Part shown: positions 1-10,997 of the stretch, one piece after another
Numbering within the stretch: the stretch's first letter is position 1
Layout of the letters: the number at the start of each line of letters is the position of its first letter
Assembly: GCA_016648135.1 (NCBI GenBank)
Contig: JADDOH010000178.1
Span: 1 to 64,000, forward strand
DNA from: Agrypnia vestita
Lineage: Eukaryota > Arthropoda > Insecta > Trichoptera > Phryganeidae
Direction of reading: 5' to 3'
Length of the DNA stretch: 64,000 bases
The notes under the pieces: model-generated
What the model was told of the DNA's origin: nothing
The model's input: only the letters and a program-made list of their open reading frames with translations
Databases searched by the model: none
Position numbers and translations under genes: made by a program

Positions 1-1310
1 TGCAAGGCCATTATCAAACAGTGGACATACCACGTACAAACACTTAAAAATAGTCAACCCGCAGAACTTAATAATAATATTTATTAAAATTTCATTTATT
101 TTAAATTTCAATAATAATAATATTCATTAAATTTAATTCATTTTAAATTTCGCTAAAAACAATGGTCTTAAATATTGGTCATGATTCAATGTTCTTTTTA
201 TCTGAGAAACATAAAACTTTCCTTGCAACTTCAATATTTTATAATTATAATATAATAATATTTCTTGGTTGTTCATTCATTTATCTTCTTTACCTTTATC
301 CTAACTGTCTCAGGGACTTATCGCTGACACGAGGCTTTCATCTCATCTCGGGCTTCTAGTACCGTTAGTACCTGTTCTCATCTCAGATCCAGGCTTTTCT
401 CGCAGAACTTTCAGGTCTGAAGAAAGTGTGCATCCAAAATATCTTCTCCACGAAGATGATTCTTATAATTATCTCTTAACTAGACAATCCACGAATGTGC
501 TCTCAGTATTCCTTTATAATGAGGAATAGTGTACTTACAAAATAAAAGAGCAACGGTGAATCAATGCCTTTATGATGCGACATTGTTGCGTATACCATGG
601 ATAGCGAGACCCACAAATGTTTGCGTTCTACAAGAATTAAAAATACAGAACATGCTCTTGACCACTTGCCAGAAAAAATTCTCCAATAGTGATAAAAGTG
701 CAAGTGCATGTGTATTTCTCTGGCAACAGCGTTAAGATTCCGGGAAAGATGTAAGAGAAAAATCAAGAGGGTGGAAGGTCACGAAGATCACTACCCTTAT
801 TCAAAAGGGACTAACTTGAATGATGCCTAAGTAATATGTTAGAGCATCATCTAGCGAATGGCACTGGAGAGATTTATGGAGCCCTAGAAAGGTGCCATCT
901 AGCCCCCTTAAACATAATTAGGTATATCAGAATCAATAAATGTTTGAATATAGAAACGTTCCTGTTTCTTCTCACCTTTTTTGAGTCTCGTTTTGTCACT
1001 AGTTGTGACAGATGGAAGTTTCTTCCTTCAGATTTGAGCAAGGAATCGATCGGTTTGGTTTCTGGCATTTACGTTACGACCCCCCTTCCTCCCCTTCCTT
1101 CCTCACCAACACTCACACAGTCGAAATCCACATGTCGAGAGTGAAGTATCGTTTTACCTCTGTATATCAAACTGATTCATGAAGTCAAACTTTTCGGTAG
1201 AATTTAATGAATATAATTATTAATGAAATTTAAAATTTATTAAGTTTTAATAAATATTATTATTAAGTTCTGCGGGTTAACTATTTTTAAGTATTACAGC
1301 TGTTTCGGCT
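1..1310. repeat. Tandem repeat unit 1 (~1.31 kb)
   Basis: The first 1310 bases recur almost unchanged from 1311 on. The copies differ by a 4-base insertion (TTAT near 1482 in unit 2), a 5-base insertion (near 345 in unit 1) and about four substitutions, for example near 882 and 962. The window edge cuts the array, so more units may lie to the left. Short open frames recur in both units, but they overlap on both strands and resemble no family I know, so I treat the unit as non-coding. Confidence 0.95.
42..1292. mobile_element. TIR element forming the tandem unit
   Basis: About 90 bases starting ACTTAAAAATAGTCAACCCG at 42 are mirrored, with some divergence, by the reverse complement of 1200-1292, which ends GGGTTAACTATTTTTAAGT. 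The arms are AT-rich (AATAATAATATTTATTAAAA). This is the structure of a MITE or foldback element with ~90-bp arms and a ~1.07 kb body. I see no transposase, and the superfamily is unknown. Between right arm 1 and left arm 2 lies a 58-bp joint with a GGC-hairpin-GCC motif near 1299-1330. Confidence 0.75.
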
Positions 1311-2516
1311 TGCAAGGCCATTATCAAACAGTGGACATACCACGTACAAACACTTAAAAATAGTCAACCCGCAGAACTTAATAATAATATTTATTAAAAT
1401 TTCATTTATTTTAAATTTCAATAATAATAATATTCATTAAATTTAATTCATTTTAAATTTCGCTAAAAACAATGGTCTTAAATATTTATTGGTCATGATT
1501 CAATGTTCTTTTTATCTGAGAAACATAAAACTTTCCTTGCAACTTCAATATTTTATAATTATAATATAATAATATTTCTTGGTTGTTCATTCATTTATCT
1601 TCTTTACCTTTATCCTAACTGTCTCAGGGACTTATCGCTGACACGAGGCTTTCATCTCGGGCTTCTAGTACCGTTAGTACCTGTTCTCATCTCAGATCCA
1701 GGCTTTTCTCGCAGAACTTTCAGGTCTGAAGAAAGTGTGCATCCAAAATATCTTCTCCACGAAGATGATTCTTATAATTATCTCTTAACTAGACAATCCA
1801 CGAATGTGCTCTCAGTATTCCTTTATAATGAGGAATAGTGTACTTACAAAATAAAAGAGCAACGGTGAATCAATGCCTTTATGATGCGACATTGTTGCGT
1901 ATACCATGGATAGCGAGACCCACAAATGTTTGCGTTCTACAAGAATTAAAAATACAGAACATGCTCTTGACCACTTGCCAGAAAAAATTCTCCAATAGTG
2001 ATAAAAGTGCAAGTGCATGTGTATTTCTCTGGCAACAGCGTTAAGATTCCGGGAAAGATGTAAGAGAAAAATCAAGAGGGTGGAAGGTCACGAAGATCAC
2101 TACCCTTATTCAAAAGGGACTAACTTGAATGATGCCTAAGTAATATGTTAGAGCATCATCTAGCGAATGGCACTGGAGAGATTTATGGAGTCCTAGAAAG
2201 GTGCCATCTAGCCCCCTTAAACATAATTAGGTATATCAGAATCAATAAATGTTTGAATATAGAAACGTTCTTGTTTCTTCTCACCTTTTTTGAGTCTCGT
2301 TTTGTCACTAGTTGTGACAGATGGAAGTTTCTTCCTTCAGATTTGAGCAAGGAATCGATCGGTTTGGTTTCTGGCATTTACGTTACGACCCCCCTTCCTC
2401 CCCTTCCTTCCTCACCAATACTCACACAGTCGAAATCCACATGTCGAGAGTGAAGTATCGTTTTGCCTCTGTATATCAAACTGATTCATGAAGTCAAACT
2501 TTTCGGTAGAATTTGT
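1311..2516. repeat. Tandem repeat unit 2 (truncated)
   Basis: This is the second copy of the unit at 1-1310. Similarity stops abruptly after GGTAGAATTT at about 2516, just where unit 1 enters its right terminal inverted repeat. Unit 2 therefore keeps its left arm and body but has lost its right arm, and unrelated sequence begins with GTCACGTACA. Confidence 0.93.
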
Positions 2517-4207
2517 CACGTACATATTTTGACAGTGTGTTTTTTGAGTGCTCAAATTGGAAGACCAGTGTTGTGATCATCGAATTCGTCGACCACGGAA
2601 TCGAAACAGACCAAGAGATTGTTCAATCTGTGTTCCTTTCCTACCTCTTAATTACAGTCCAAAATCATTCTAAATTTCCCGACCCTACATTTACCATTTT
2701 ACCCATTCACGCCCTCATTTCTTTCTTTTCCCAATGATTCGCATCGGGACCACAAACTATGAATCATTATGTGTGAAGTGTGATAAAGAGATGTAGAATA
2801 CTTCTGCTCTGATCAAAAGAACATTGTGATCGAGGAAAATCACCTCTACCATTGTAGCAACTCAAATTAGATCCATCACGGATCAAACAGAACGATTGAA
2901 TTATTTTCTTCCAAGTTATGGAAAGCATTTTTTTGGTACTGAGCTCCTGAATAATAGAAGCTTTGTTGAGAAATACCGTTATTCACAAACCAATTACGTA
3001 TCTCAATTTTTTTCACATTCTGACGGTATTGTTAGAGTTGCCTGATGGTGAGGACACATCTTGTATTATTATAATATCTCATCTGCGATGTTAAGATGAG
3101 CAAGATTAATGAATCAGAAATGGGATATGATTCTCCGTTTCGGAGGCTGTGTCGGCGCAACAGCTGTTTTATATTACGGAGCGGTAAGAGTGTTATTTTT
3201 GGTGCTTCGTTTAGATAATTTGACAAATTGCGTGATTAATTAATTTAGCGGTGTTGATTTATTAACTGAATTGCGGTTGTTCTGCGACTGAAAGTGGTTG
3301 GAGATTAATACGCGGGATTTATTGCTTATTTTATTTTCAATTAAAACATAATAATTCTCGAGATATTTTCTGCCTCGTAATCGTAAATCTTTTCGGCTCG
3401 TTTTCGACGAAAATATAATATGGTTGAGTTTAATAATGACAATATTTAGCGAATAAGAAATTAATTGAAATTAAATCTGAAAATAAAATCTATTGATAAA
3501 AAAAAATTAAGTAAAATTTAAGTATCGCCTCAACATTTATTTTTCATTATAAATTCTTATATTAAGTTATATTAATTATTTATACTAAGTCACTGGAAGC
3601 AATTGTAATTAAAGCACTTTTCTTTAATTCACTGTGAAATTTTGTAGAATATTCACACACTAATTCACTATATTCATTCAAGAATCTTCGCTACAATTTA
3701 AATCACTCCTGAATAACTTGTCTCTCACATATTGATGCATGTTACTTAAACCGTTCAGTTTCGAACTAGAAAACTTCTCGCTTGTCGGTAGGTACTTTCT
3801 TGGTTTACTAATGCTGGAATTGACACACGCTGGCCACACTGCTCTTTGCTTTGTCTATGGATTTGTTACGCTGTAAGCAACTCTGACACACCGTCAATCT
3901 CTTTTTATAGGTAGGTAATGTCGCTTTCTCAATGTTTCTAAAATCCGGTAGACCATGGATCTTGTGATAACATACACTTAATCTAAAGGAACCAAATATG
4001 AAACCAAAGTGTTTATTTGAAAAATAAACGTTTGATTGTTTGTATTTAATGTTTCTTTTTTCATTCCTATATTGAACTATATCATACTAAATAACAAATA
4101 TTTGTCCTTATCCCCAAAATACAATGTCCCCTAGATAAAATACACAATTGAAATACTCTGCAATGTTCGTTGAATAGATAGGGCACAAGAAGAATAAGAA
4201 CAATAAC
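2517..4207. other. No recognisable gene
   Basis: AT-rich sequence. The open frame near 2513-2737 and others here show no motif I recognise. I see no TIR element, RT motif or tRNA-like box. Confidence 0.5.

Positions 4208-4251
<44 letters not shown>
4208..4251. repeat. (TAA)n microsatellite
   Basis: An uninterrupted run of TAA trinucleotides of about 44 bases, next to the 3' side of the reverse-strand RT tail that follows. It may be the simple-repeat tail of that retrotransposon. Confidence 0.9.
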
Positions 4252-4254
<3 letters not shown>

Positions 4255-4296
4255 GCCCTTATTCAGACACCAGAATGTTTGTGATCAGTTAGACTG

Positions 4297-4600
4297 TCAT
4301 ACCATGGCAGTTCCGTCTGCATGCCTTTTGGCAAAGGCCTCCTCCAATTTCCTACATTCCTCCCTATCTTTTGCTATTCTGGTCAACGCGCCACCTGCTG
4401 TAGCCTTGATCTCATCCACCCATCTTCTTGAAGGCCTGCCTCGTTTCCTTTTCTTTTCTCTTGTGAACCAATAAATTACTGTTTTTTGATCATTTCTCTC
4501 TTCCCCTGCTTGTATGTCCAGTCCATTTCCATTTAAGCCTTCTGATGGATACTTTGACATTCTTCGTTTTTGTTTGTTCTTTGATTATTGAATTCTTTAT
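4297..4600 (-). pseudogene. Non-LTR retrotransposon RT C-terminal tail (family C)
   Basis: The reverse-strand frame encodes an 87-residue piece with KKRKRGRPSRRWVDEIKATAG followed by a DREECRKLEEAFAKR stretch. This is the familiar tail downstream of the RT domain in many insect non-LTR elements (RGRPxxRW..DI, then a W/C-x-x-LEEA helix). It is only the extreme C-terminus; RT catalytic motifs are absent. The forward-strand copy at 49440-49860 has the same order of motifs. A (TAA)n run lies just beyond its 3' end. It is a 5'-truncated dead copy. Family membership is recognised by motif, not by alignment. Confidence 0.75.
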
Positions 4601-4734
4601 TCTATCTGATTTTTTTCCCAACATACTTCTCTCAAAACAATAACATATATTCAGGTTTAATTTGGATTCACAGACAAAGTGACAATATCTAAATTAATTT
4701 TCTTGATCATCATCATTATCGCCATCCCCTTATC

Positions 4735-5130
4735 GTTGTAGGCTCGGGGGCCTGAAAACTTGGCAAGTTGCTTCCGTATTCACCTGTTTTGTGGTGCTTC
4801 CATATGTGTTAACCAGTTCAGTATTTTTTGTTGCTTATCCCAGCTCAATATGGGGCGACTCACCGGTCGCCTTCCTTGGGGCTGTGAAGAGGATACTTCT
4901 CGGTACTCATTTCTCTGGCATTCTTAGCAGATGTCCAAGCCACCTCATTTGTGATTTATTTATATGTAGAAGTAGGCGTTCCATGCTGAGTGTATGCCTG
5001 AAACCGACACTTTTTACTCTGTCCACCAGTGCTGGAAAATTTATCTCGACAGCCCGAATCATTGCTCTAACACACTCTCTCTCTCACTTAAAATTCAAAG
5101 ATGGACATATATTAGGGCGGGCCTATATAC
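4735..5130 (-). pseudogene. Non-LTR RT C-terminal fragment (family D)
   Basis: Read on the reverse strand, this encodes LVDRVKSVGFRHTLSMERL and then SQMRWLGHLLRMPEK. The arrangement of RVK-, LLL-, SQ-RW-GHL-RMP is typical of the region after the RT domain in non-LTR elements. Stops and frame breaks follow. A TGATGATGA-like stretch near 4700-4735 (CATCATCATTATC on the + strand) is a probable simple-repeat 3' end. Only the tail is present, so it is not functional. Confidence 0.65.
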
Positions 5131-5284
5131 AAACATTTGAAAACAGTTTTATTATATAATTATTTTTTTTATTTATATTATTTAATTATTAAAACTTATT
5201 TATACTATTTATTTATATATTTAACCTATATTATATTACTTAATTATTAAAACAAAGTTTTATTTTAACACTTATGGCGTATAA

Positions 5285-5339
5285 ATGCAAAACTGCCACT
5301 ATCCATATGGAGCCCTTACAGATAGTGGCGGTTTTGCAT
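5285..5339. repeat. Imperfect 19-bp inverted repeat
   Basis: ATGCAAAACTGCCACTATC at 5285-5303 is mirrored at 5321-5339 with one mismatch and a 17-base loop. Confidence 0.85.
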
Positions 5340-5469
5340 CTATACTGCACACTTATCTCAAATTTTCTTATCACTGTACTATATAGAAATAAAACGCCGG
5401 CCGCAGCTTCGATTATTCTATACATTTCACTACCAAAAATTTTTCTCAGGTTTTCAAGGCTGTCCAGAA

Positions 5470-5630
5470 TCTTCTGTGTGTAGTTTTCGGGGATATTCTG
5501 TCGTGTAATTGTGACCCCTCTGGCCGACGTTTCGGATTCTATTGCAGAACTGATGTTCACATCATCCCTAATGATGGACCCTGCAATTAAAAATTACACA
5601 GAAAAGTATCCCAGAAAACTACAAACAGAA
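5470..5630. repeat. Foldback of dispersed repeat family E
   Basis: About 40 bases around TGTGTAGTTTTCGGGGATAT (5470-5512) are mirrored by 5588-5630 (ATCCCAGAAAACTACA). The loop holds GGCCGACGTTTCGG and an ATGATG motif. Related sequence recurs at 61748-61880 (+) and 13565-13665 (-), so this is a dispersed family. Its type is unknown. Confidence 0.65.
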
Positions 5631-5866
5631 TATTTCACCCTCTGCCCTCCCATCGCGCACTTAAAATTCCTTCCCAAGCTATTGAAATTTATCCACTGAT
5701 CAAGCACTGCTCTTGGTCTCTTCCTACGACTATTACTCTATTTTGGCAGAATCCCAACTTGAGTGTACTCTTTCCTGAAGGAATTTATGCACTCTTGTTG
5801 ATCCTCTTGTATGGGCGCCAGCCTCGTTTTTCTTAATAGTTGACATTTAAAGTTATATAACTTAAG

Positions 5867-6110
5867 TTGTCAATACTAACTAAGAGGAATGAGCGAGCAC
5901 TGGAAGTTTTTGCAGCTGAAGCTTTACTTTGGTGCTTGATGAAGCATCAAGCACCAAAGTACCTGCTGAACTCAAGGCGAATAGAGCGAAGGAGCTTAGG
6001 AAGGCCAAATACCTTGCGTTGGATCATGCTCATGTGCAGTCTGTTCAGCTATGTTTCACATCAAGGTATTTGACATAAATAAGATTTCCCATCAATGACA
6101 GTTCTCCACC
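5867..6110 (+). pseudogene. Scrambled non-LTR RT tail (family A, copy 1)
   Basis: The frame starts with LTKRNERALEVF and later has MKHQAPKYLLNSRRIERRSLGRP. Both match the intact-looking family A tail at 62893-63400 (LTKRNERALDVF and HQAPKSLLNSRTIGRRSLGKP), but the ~60 residues between them are missing and replaced by a perfect hairpin at 5925-5961. After SLGRP the sequence leaves the family and enters AATACCTTGCGTTGG..., which also appears inside the family A copy at 14405-14990. The two copies therefore share a rearranged ancestor. Not functional. Confidence 0.75.
5925..5961. repeat. Perfect 17-bp hairpin, 3-base loop
   Basis: TACTTTGGTGCTTGATG is followed by AAG and its exact reverse complement. 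One arm is genuine family A sequence; the other is its inverted copy, placed exactly at the point where family A coding sequence is deleted. Confidence 0.95.
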
Positions 6111-6122
6111 AACGGGTAAAAA

Positions 6123-6226
6123 TATTTTTTTTTTATTAGAGATGTGAACACGGAATATGTGTCATATCAATATTCTGACTATTTTCAAACTAAGCTAAAT
6201 GCTTGTGCCATGAAAATAGGACTAAC
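6123..6226 (-). mobile_element. tRNA-related SINE, 3' part (copy C)
   Basis: Read on the reverse strand this matches the body and tail of the SINE at 53612-53802: GTTAGTCCTATTTTCATGGC, then GTGACACGTATTCCGTGTTC (here slightly diverged), then an A-rich end (T-run at 6124-6134). The tRNA-like head is missing, so the copy is 5' truncated. It abuts family A sequence at 6226. Confidence 0.8.
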
Positions 6227-6345
6227 GTCCTCAAAGTCATTTCTGCCTTGCAGCTTCTGAACTGGAAAGAGCTGGCACTCAACCAAGATGAGTGGAGAAA
6301 GACTCTTGAGAAGGCCAAGACCCACCAGGAGTTGTAGAGCAAAGA
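6226..6345 (+). pseudogene. Non-LTR RT extreme C-terminus (family A, copy 2)
   Basis: Encodes LLNWKELALNQDEWRKTLEKAKTHQEL then a stop, matching the family A terminus (NWRELALDRDEWRK-EEAKTHQGL) seen at 8315 and 14405 on the reverse strand. It begins immediately after SINE copy C. Confidence 0.75.
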
Positions 6346-7057
6346 GTGATGAAAAAAAATTTGCTTTCATTGTAATCAATCATCGTGAAAATATTTTTGC
6401 ATCCAAATTCGCGTAAATACGGATCATAAAAAGTTTCAGATGTGTGTTCTTCGGACGTGCAGAAAAACCTTTCCATCAAAGCCAACATCCCTTTGAGCGG
6501 GCGAACTTTTTCAGCGTCTCAAAGCGAAAATCTCTTCGTTAAAAATGGATCCTGCCAGTTTTTGCGAGAAAGTGAGCAAAAAGCCAACCCCTCCCCCCCC
6601 GCAGGGTGTGACATCCCCGGGGAATCCCGGGCTCAGGCCGATATTAAAGTCACATTATCAGAGCTTAAGCCATAAAAACGACCGTCGTTTAAGTCTCGTC
6701 TGCTGCGACGCGCGCTGCCGTCGGTCGTGGGCTGCGTGTCTTATTAAGATATTACCACAGATGGCGCTTTCGCACTAAACGATATGATTTTTATCGGAAA
6801 AATATGTTTCGTATCACTTCTTTACAAAAAAAAAATCGCACAATAGTAACTTAAATGGAATATTAAAAAATTATTTATATTTCCAACAATTCAAATAAAA
6901 TTTTTAATAAATATATCTTAATATATCTTATCAATTCAATTTCAATTGCTAACCTGCCTCTACTGAGACTTTTCACACATTACACGCGCATTCCTATTAT
7001 ATACATCACGTGCCGACACGAAGTATATATCTTTGGACGGGTGGACATATTCTTTCT
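6346..7057. other. No recognisable gene
   Basis: Contains a GC-richer patch near 6580-6770 with overlapping short frames of low-complexity composition. I recognise no domain. No repeat family seen elsewhere in the window matches. Confidence 0.45.
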
Positions 7058-7065
7058 CTCAGAAC

Positions 7066-7691
7066 TAGTGATGGGTCCGCTCTCTACTCACTACTACAAT
7101 TTAGTACTACATTACGTTGAAGTGCATACTTCATACCTTTTGAAGTGTGGTGCATACTACAAACTACACACACCTCAAAGTTATTGAAAGTATATACTTC
7201 AAATAGTACACTTCATTTCAAAGCGAACACTATAAAATACACACACTTCAAAGTTATCGAAAGTACGAGCACATACTTCAAATAGTGCATTTTGTGTGTG
7301 AAATTTTTGGGAAGTTGATGTAGATAAATGAAGAAATTTTTGGAAATCGAAAGAACTCCCCCCCCCCCATGGTTTAAAAAATTTTTGGGACCGAACGAAG
7401 AAATCTGGTTGGCGACCTTTTTTTTTAGCTCGCCAAATATTATTTTATCGAAATATTTCGATATATTCATATTTATTTTCTGGCGATTGCTACAATTGCT
7501 TAATTTCATTATTTTACTTCATTAATACTGCAAATACTTCATTACTTCACTTCATTAGAACTACAATTTTACTAGTACTACAATTACTTCACTTCATGTA
7601 GTTTTTACTACAATTGTAGTGAACACTTTTTAGTCTTCAAACTGGTGAACGTTGTAGTCTTCATTTTGAAATGTAGTTTTTCCCTTCGCTA
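7066..7691 (+). mobile_element. Non-autonomous hAT-like element (family Q, copy 1)
   Basis: The ends are TAGTGATGGGTC and, on the other strand, TAGCGAAGGG, which resemble hAT terminal inverted repeats. It is flanked by an exact 8-bp direct repeat, CTCAGAAC (7058-7065 and 7692-7699), the hAT target duplication length. The 626-bp interior is rich in repeated TACTTCA/ACTACA words and a C-run at ~7354-7366, with no transposase. Copy 2 lies inverted at 45079-45671 with the same ends and an 8-bp near-match duplication. The superfamily call rests on duplication length and ends. Confidence 0.85.
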
Positions 7692-7699
7692 CTCAGAAC

Positions 7700-8314
7700 A
7701 CTTGACTTGTATCAAAGCGAATAAATTTTGAATATTTGATATAACTTACTTTCAAAAATAAGCCTGAAATATTGAGAGGAAAAACTTATTTGATAACGTT
7801 TATCTCCGTAACTGTCGACATTTCCTCTAAAGTGTAAAGAATTGTTTTGAAAATAGAATGAATTAAATTTTGCTGCTGGCTATATTTTTTTTATTTTCTT
7901 CATTTCTAAATACATGTTTGTAAATAAATGTAATATTACTACATAGATACCTGGGGTCCTTACATCCTTTTTGAATAAATTTTACAAAACATTTTACACT
8001 TCCTCAAATTTCAGTCATGACATTTAACAGATTTGTCATGGAAATTTGATGCAGCTAATCTCTCGATTGATTTTGAAGTTTTGAAGAGATTTCTTTAAGC
8101 AGTAATGTTCTTCAAAACGTTTATTCAAACAACTTCAATTACGTACTCTCTTCTGCGCCTAACGACCACGCCCACACACCCACCCGACTCTAATTTCCAC
8201 ACCACTCCTCGCGCCTTCCTCAAGTCTTAAGTGAAATATAAGTGACATTATTGAAGATGTTGCGTTAGCATTGAACTCATTTTAATTGTTATAAATAAAT
8301 AGAAATGTCACCAT
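7700..8314. other. No recognisable gene
   Basis: AT-rich sequence with a small C-rich patch near 8155-8220. No motif or repeat family recognised. Confidence 0.45.
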
Positions 8315-9650
8315 CAATCTAGGTTCTACAACCCCTGGTGGGTCTTGGCCTCCTCAAGAGTCTTCCTCCACTCATCTCGGTCTAGTGCCAGCTCTCTCCA
8401 GTTCAGGTTCAAGGCAGAAATGTCTTTGAGGAAGTTGTCGTTCCATCTTAATTTTGATCTTAGACCTATCGGTCTTGAGTTCAGCAAGGACTTTGCTGCT
8501 TGATGCTCCATCACTCTCCCCACACAACCCAGCCACCGAAGTTTCCCCAGTTTTATAAATTTGGTTTAACTGAACGAAGACTTAAGTAGTGTATCAGTCT
8601 GGTTAAAAATAAATAAACCTTAATTAAATGTTAGCAAAACAAAATACATGAAAATAGACAAAAAAAAAACCACCAAATATAGTGAAATATGGTGATCTCA
8701 TTGAAAAGATGTATGAAATATAACATAAATTAACTTTGGCAGAAAATTTTGAATTTGTTCTTAAAAAATTGGAAGATTGAGAAAAAAATTTAATAAAAAT
8801 AGTGCAGAGTTAATATACAAAACTATAATAACTATTGTGCTACAGTCTTGTATTTGGCCAATGAAGGAAACACCAAGAAACTACAAGTGATACAAAATAG
8901 GGCAATGAGAATCATATTAAAAAAAAATACACCAGAATTGAAGAAATGAGAAAGGCACTCAATTGGATGGAAATTAAAAAAATACTTATTTATAACGTTC
9001 TCATATTTATACATAAAATTTTCAATAACAAAATGTCAAATTATATTATTTTAAATTATTGTTAATAGTGATGTAAATACATATAGCACCATAAATAGGA
9101 ATAGAATAAGATTTCCATATAAGAAAAAAATATATACACGGAATTGTCTAATGTACAGAGTGATAAAAGTATATTGTGAGATACCAGAAAATATAAAGAA
9201 TATAAATAAGATGAATGAATTTAAAAACAAATGCTTTAATTATTGTAAAAATATTGTAAAAATAGTAAAGAATTGTAGAGCATAAGATGTGTTATTTATT
9301 ATAGATTGTACCATAGATTAGATTAGATGTAAATGTAAATATGTAGGTTATCATAGATAGTTTATTAGTAATAGATTTAAGAATGTAAAGTGTTAAATAC
9401 CTACTAGATAATATACAAATTGTAATATTAACTAACTTAAGAAATAAATTAAAAATTTAAAAAAAAAAACATAGTATAGACCTCATTGTTGTAACGTTTG
9501 CCCCAAATTCCATTTTCTAGAACCGGTCCAAAGATACGCCTCAAAATTATCCTTTCAAAAACGTTCAGTGTTTGCTCATTCCTCTTTCTCAGTACCCACT
9601 TCTCAGCTGCGTATGAGAGTGCTGGGAAACACCTTGCAGATAATCAAATA
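8315..9650 (-). pseudogene. Non-LTR RT tail split by a younger insertion (family A, copy 3)
   Basis: The 8315-8567 part (reverse strand) encodes VMEHQAAKSLLNSRPIGLRS...KLRWNDNFLKDISA...NWRELALDRDEWRKTLEEAKTHQGL, the family A C-terminus. Similarity breaks at about 8567 (TTTTATAAATTT) and resumes at about 9470 with the adjoining upstream part (ILRRIFGPVLENG-like, then ..RNE..LNVFER.. with frameshifts) up to about 9640. The ~900 bases between are a forward-strand jockey-like tail. Stops and missing residues show a dead copy. Confidence 0.8.
8567..9470 (+). pseudogene. Jockey-like non-LTR tail (family J, copy 1), inserted in family A
   Basis: Begins near LNEDLSSVSVWLKINKLKLN, a piece just after the RT active site in jockey-like elements (..DL..V..WL..NKLKLN..KTK). 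It continues with broken frames to NHIKKKYTRIEEMRKALNWM and NVLIFIHKIFNNKM, and ends in an A-run at ~9457-9470. Copy 2 at 12960-13570 is colinear over the last ~600 bases. The 5' truncation and poly(A) fit target-primed reverse transcription. Both sides are family A sequence, so it landed in that older copy. Confidence 0.8.
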
Positions 9651-9829
9651 CAAGTGTCAGACTTTTTTGCGACATCAAAAATAATTTTCTTTTTCAGAAA
9701 TTGAAAATTCGATTACCAATACGTGGGTTGTTGACAGGGCCGGTTTAAACTCTCGCCATCTGTTGCTAGAGTCGATCACTTTGATGGAAAAATGTGTTTA
9801 AAACGCCACAATTATTTTTTGAATTAAAA

Positions 9830-9982
9830 ATGTCGGCTGTGTACGTTGCATTGTTTTTATTGGTGACGAATTTGGTAAAATCCGGAGAGTCAACCTGCGA
9901 TAAAGCCAACAGACGAAACGGGCGCTCAAAGTTGATTAAAATCGCGACACTCGACGGGTTCACAGCCGCCGGGAGATTGTAG
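9830..9982 (+). CDS. Possible small secreted peptide or first exon (weak)
   Basis: From the ATG at 9830 a 50-residue frame begins MSAVYVALFLLVTNLVKSGE, which has the shape of a signal peptide (hydrophobic run, small residues before the expected cut), then a basic stretch with one Cys and a stop. The A-rich context before the ATG suits an insect start. I recognise no family, the frame is short, and the setting is repeat-rich. It could be a chance frame. No splice partner was identified. Confidence 0.2.
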   Translation: MSAVYVALFLLVTNLVKSGESTCDKANRRNGRSKLIKIATLDGFTAAGRL

Positions 9983-10227
9983 GGATTGAAATTCGGATAT
10001 ACCGGTTTAGCGGTAGAGCCAAAATCTTTAACCGGTAATTCAGTTCCTAAAACACTTTTAAAATTTATTCACATTTTGCGCTCGTAGAAACGAGCACCTA
10101 CATTTATATTGTTTACGATACTTTTATTTAAATTTAAAAAAAAAATAGGTGCATTTATTAAAAAGTAAAGACTGTTATTACGGTCGTTAGACATATTTAA
10201 CTGCATAGACATATTTTTGCACACATA

Positions 10228-10485
10228 GGTGACATTTCCTCCCTCCACCTTTACTCCCCCGCCCTCTCACATATTATGCACGCAAAACTTTACCGTTCGA
10301 CCAATCTGACCCAAATATTTCATACTTATTCTTTAAGACGGAGCGGGTAATATCAAGGTAACATTTTCACCTCCCGGCTACCTCTCCTCCCCGATATATT
10401 TTCTATACAAATCTACACCGTTTGACTGATTGGACCCAATTTTGCATACGTTTTCCCGACGGAAAAAATAGGCCACATTTCTTTC
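10228..10485. repeat. Two ~130-bp degenerate tandem units
   Basis: Both units read GACATTTCC/AACATTTTC, C-rich tract, ATATTTT, CAAA-CT-TACCGTTTGACC-AT, GACCCAAAT. The same unit recurs at 57335-57530. Confidence 0.6.
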
Positions 10486-10710
10486 CTAGACATCCTATCC
10501 ATCCCAGCCTTGATTAATGAAATGTAAACATTATTTTTATTACAGGCTTTGCAAAACAATGGAACCTTTGTTTCCGCCCCACAAATTTATTTTCAACTTA
10601 ATCCTTAACCCGTGCAACGTCGGGTACGTACAGATAGAACTCTATAAATGTGTTATATAAATAACTTATACACAACAAACAAAAAGTTAATAGATGTGAT
10701 GGTCAATCAT

Positions 10711-10782
10711 GGGTGGAATTGGTGAACGTTGCATTGTTTAAAGTAATTACTTAAGCCAGCCACATGATAGGTCGTAAGGTCT
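10711..10782 (+). repeat. Dispersed repeat V (single arm)
   Basis: GGTGGAATTGGTGAACGTTG followed by a CACTTAAGCCAGC-like stretch matches both arms of the foldback at 20629-20880. Confidence 0.7.
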
Positions 10783-10904
10783 ATAAATACCCAATCATCT
10801 GTTGTTCACTTCTTCGACGATAGAGGTCGTCCATAGCAAAGTGCATATAATTTACGACCTTGGAAGGAATAATCAGTTCGGCCTCCACCCTCCCTGTGAT
10901 AGGA

Positions 10905-10990
10905 CGCTCTCCTGGTGACGCTGGATAAGTTTTCAGCGAAACGTCGATAATTGCTTCTCAGTGAAATATACGGTTCATATAAAATGTTAA
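10905..10990 (+). repeat. Hairpin-bearing repeat Z (copy 1)
   Basis: CTCCTGGTGACGCTGGATAA, then a TTTTCAGCGAAACGTCG stretch, then ATACGGTTCATATAAAAT. It is colinear with both arms of the foldback at 58261-58550. GCTG/CAGC pairing gives a short hairpin between a CTGGTGA and a GAAAC word. Confidence 0.7.
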
Positions 10991-10997
10991 TTTTATA

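Noticed and set aside
162..2737. Open frames repeated in both 1.31 kb units (for example 102 and 87 codons on opposite strands)
   Set aside because: They overlap on both strands, show no domain, and are repeated only because the DNA is duplicated.
6545..6778. Coding exon in the GC-richer patch
   Set aside because: Two overlapping frames on the same strand have low-complexity Pro/Ser composition and no recognisable motif or splice context.
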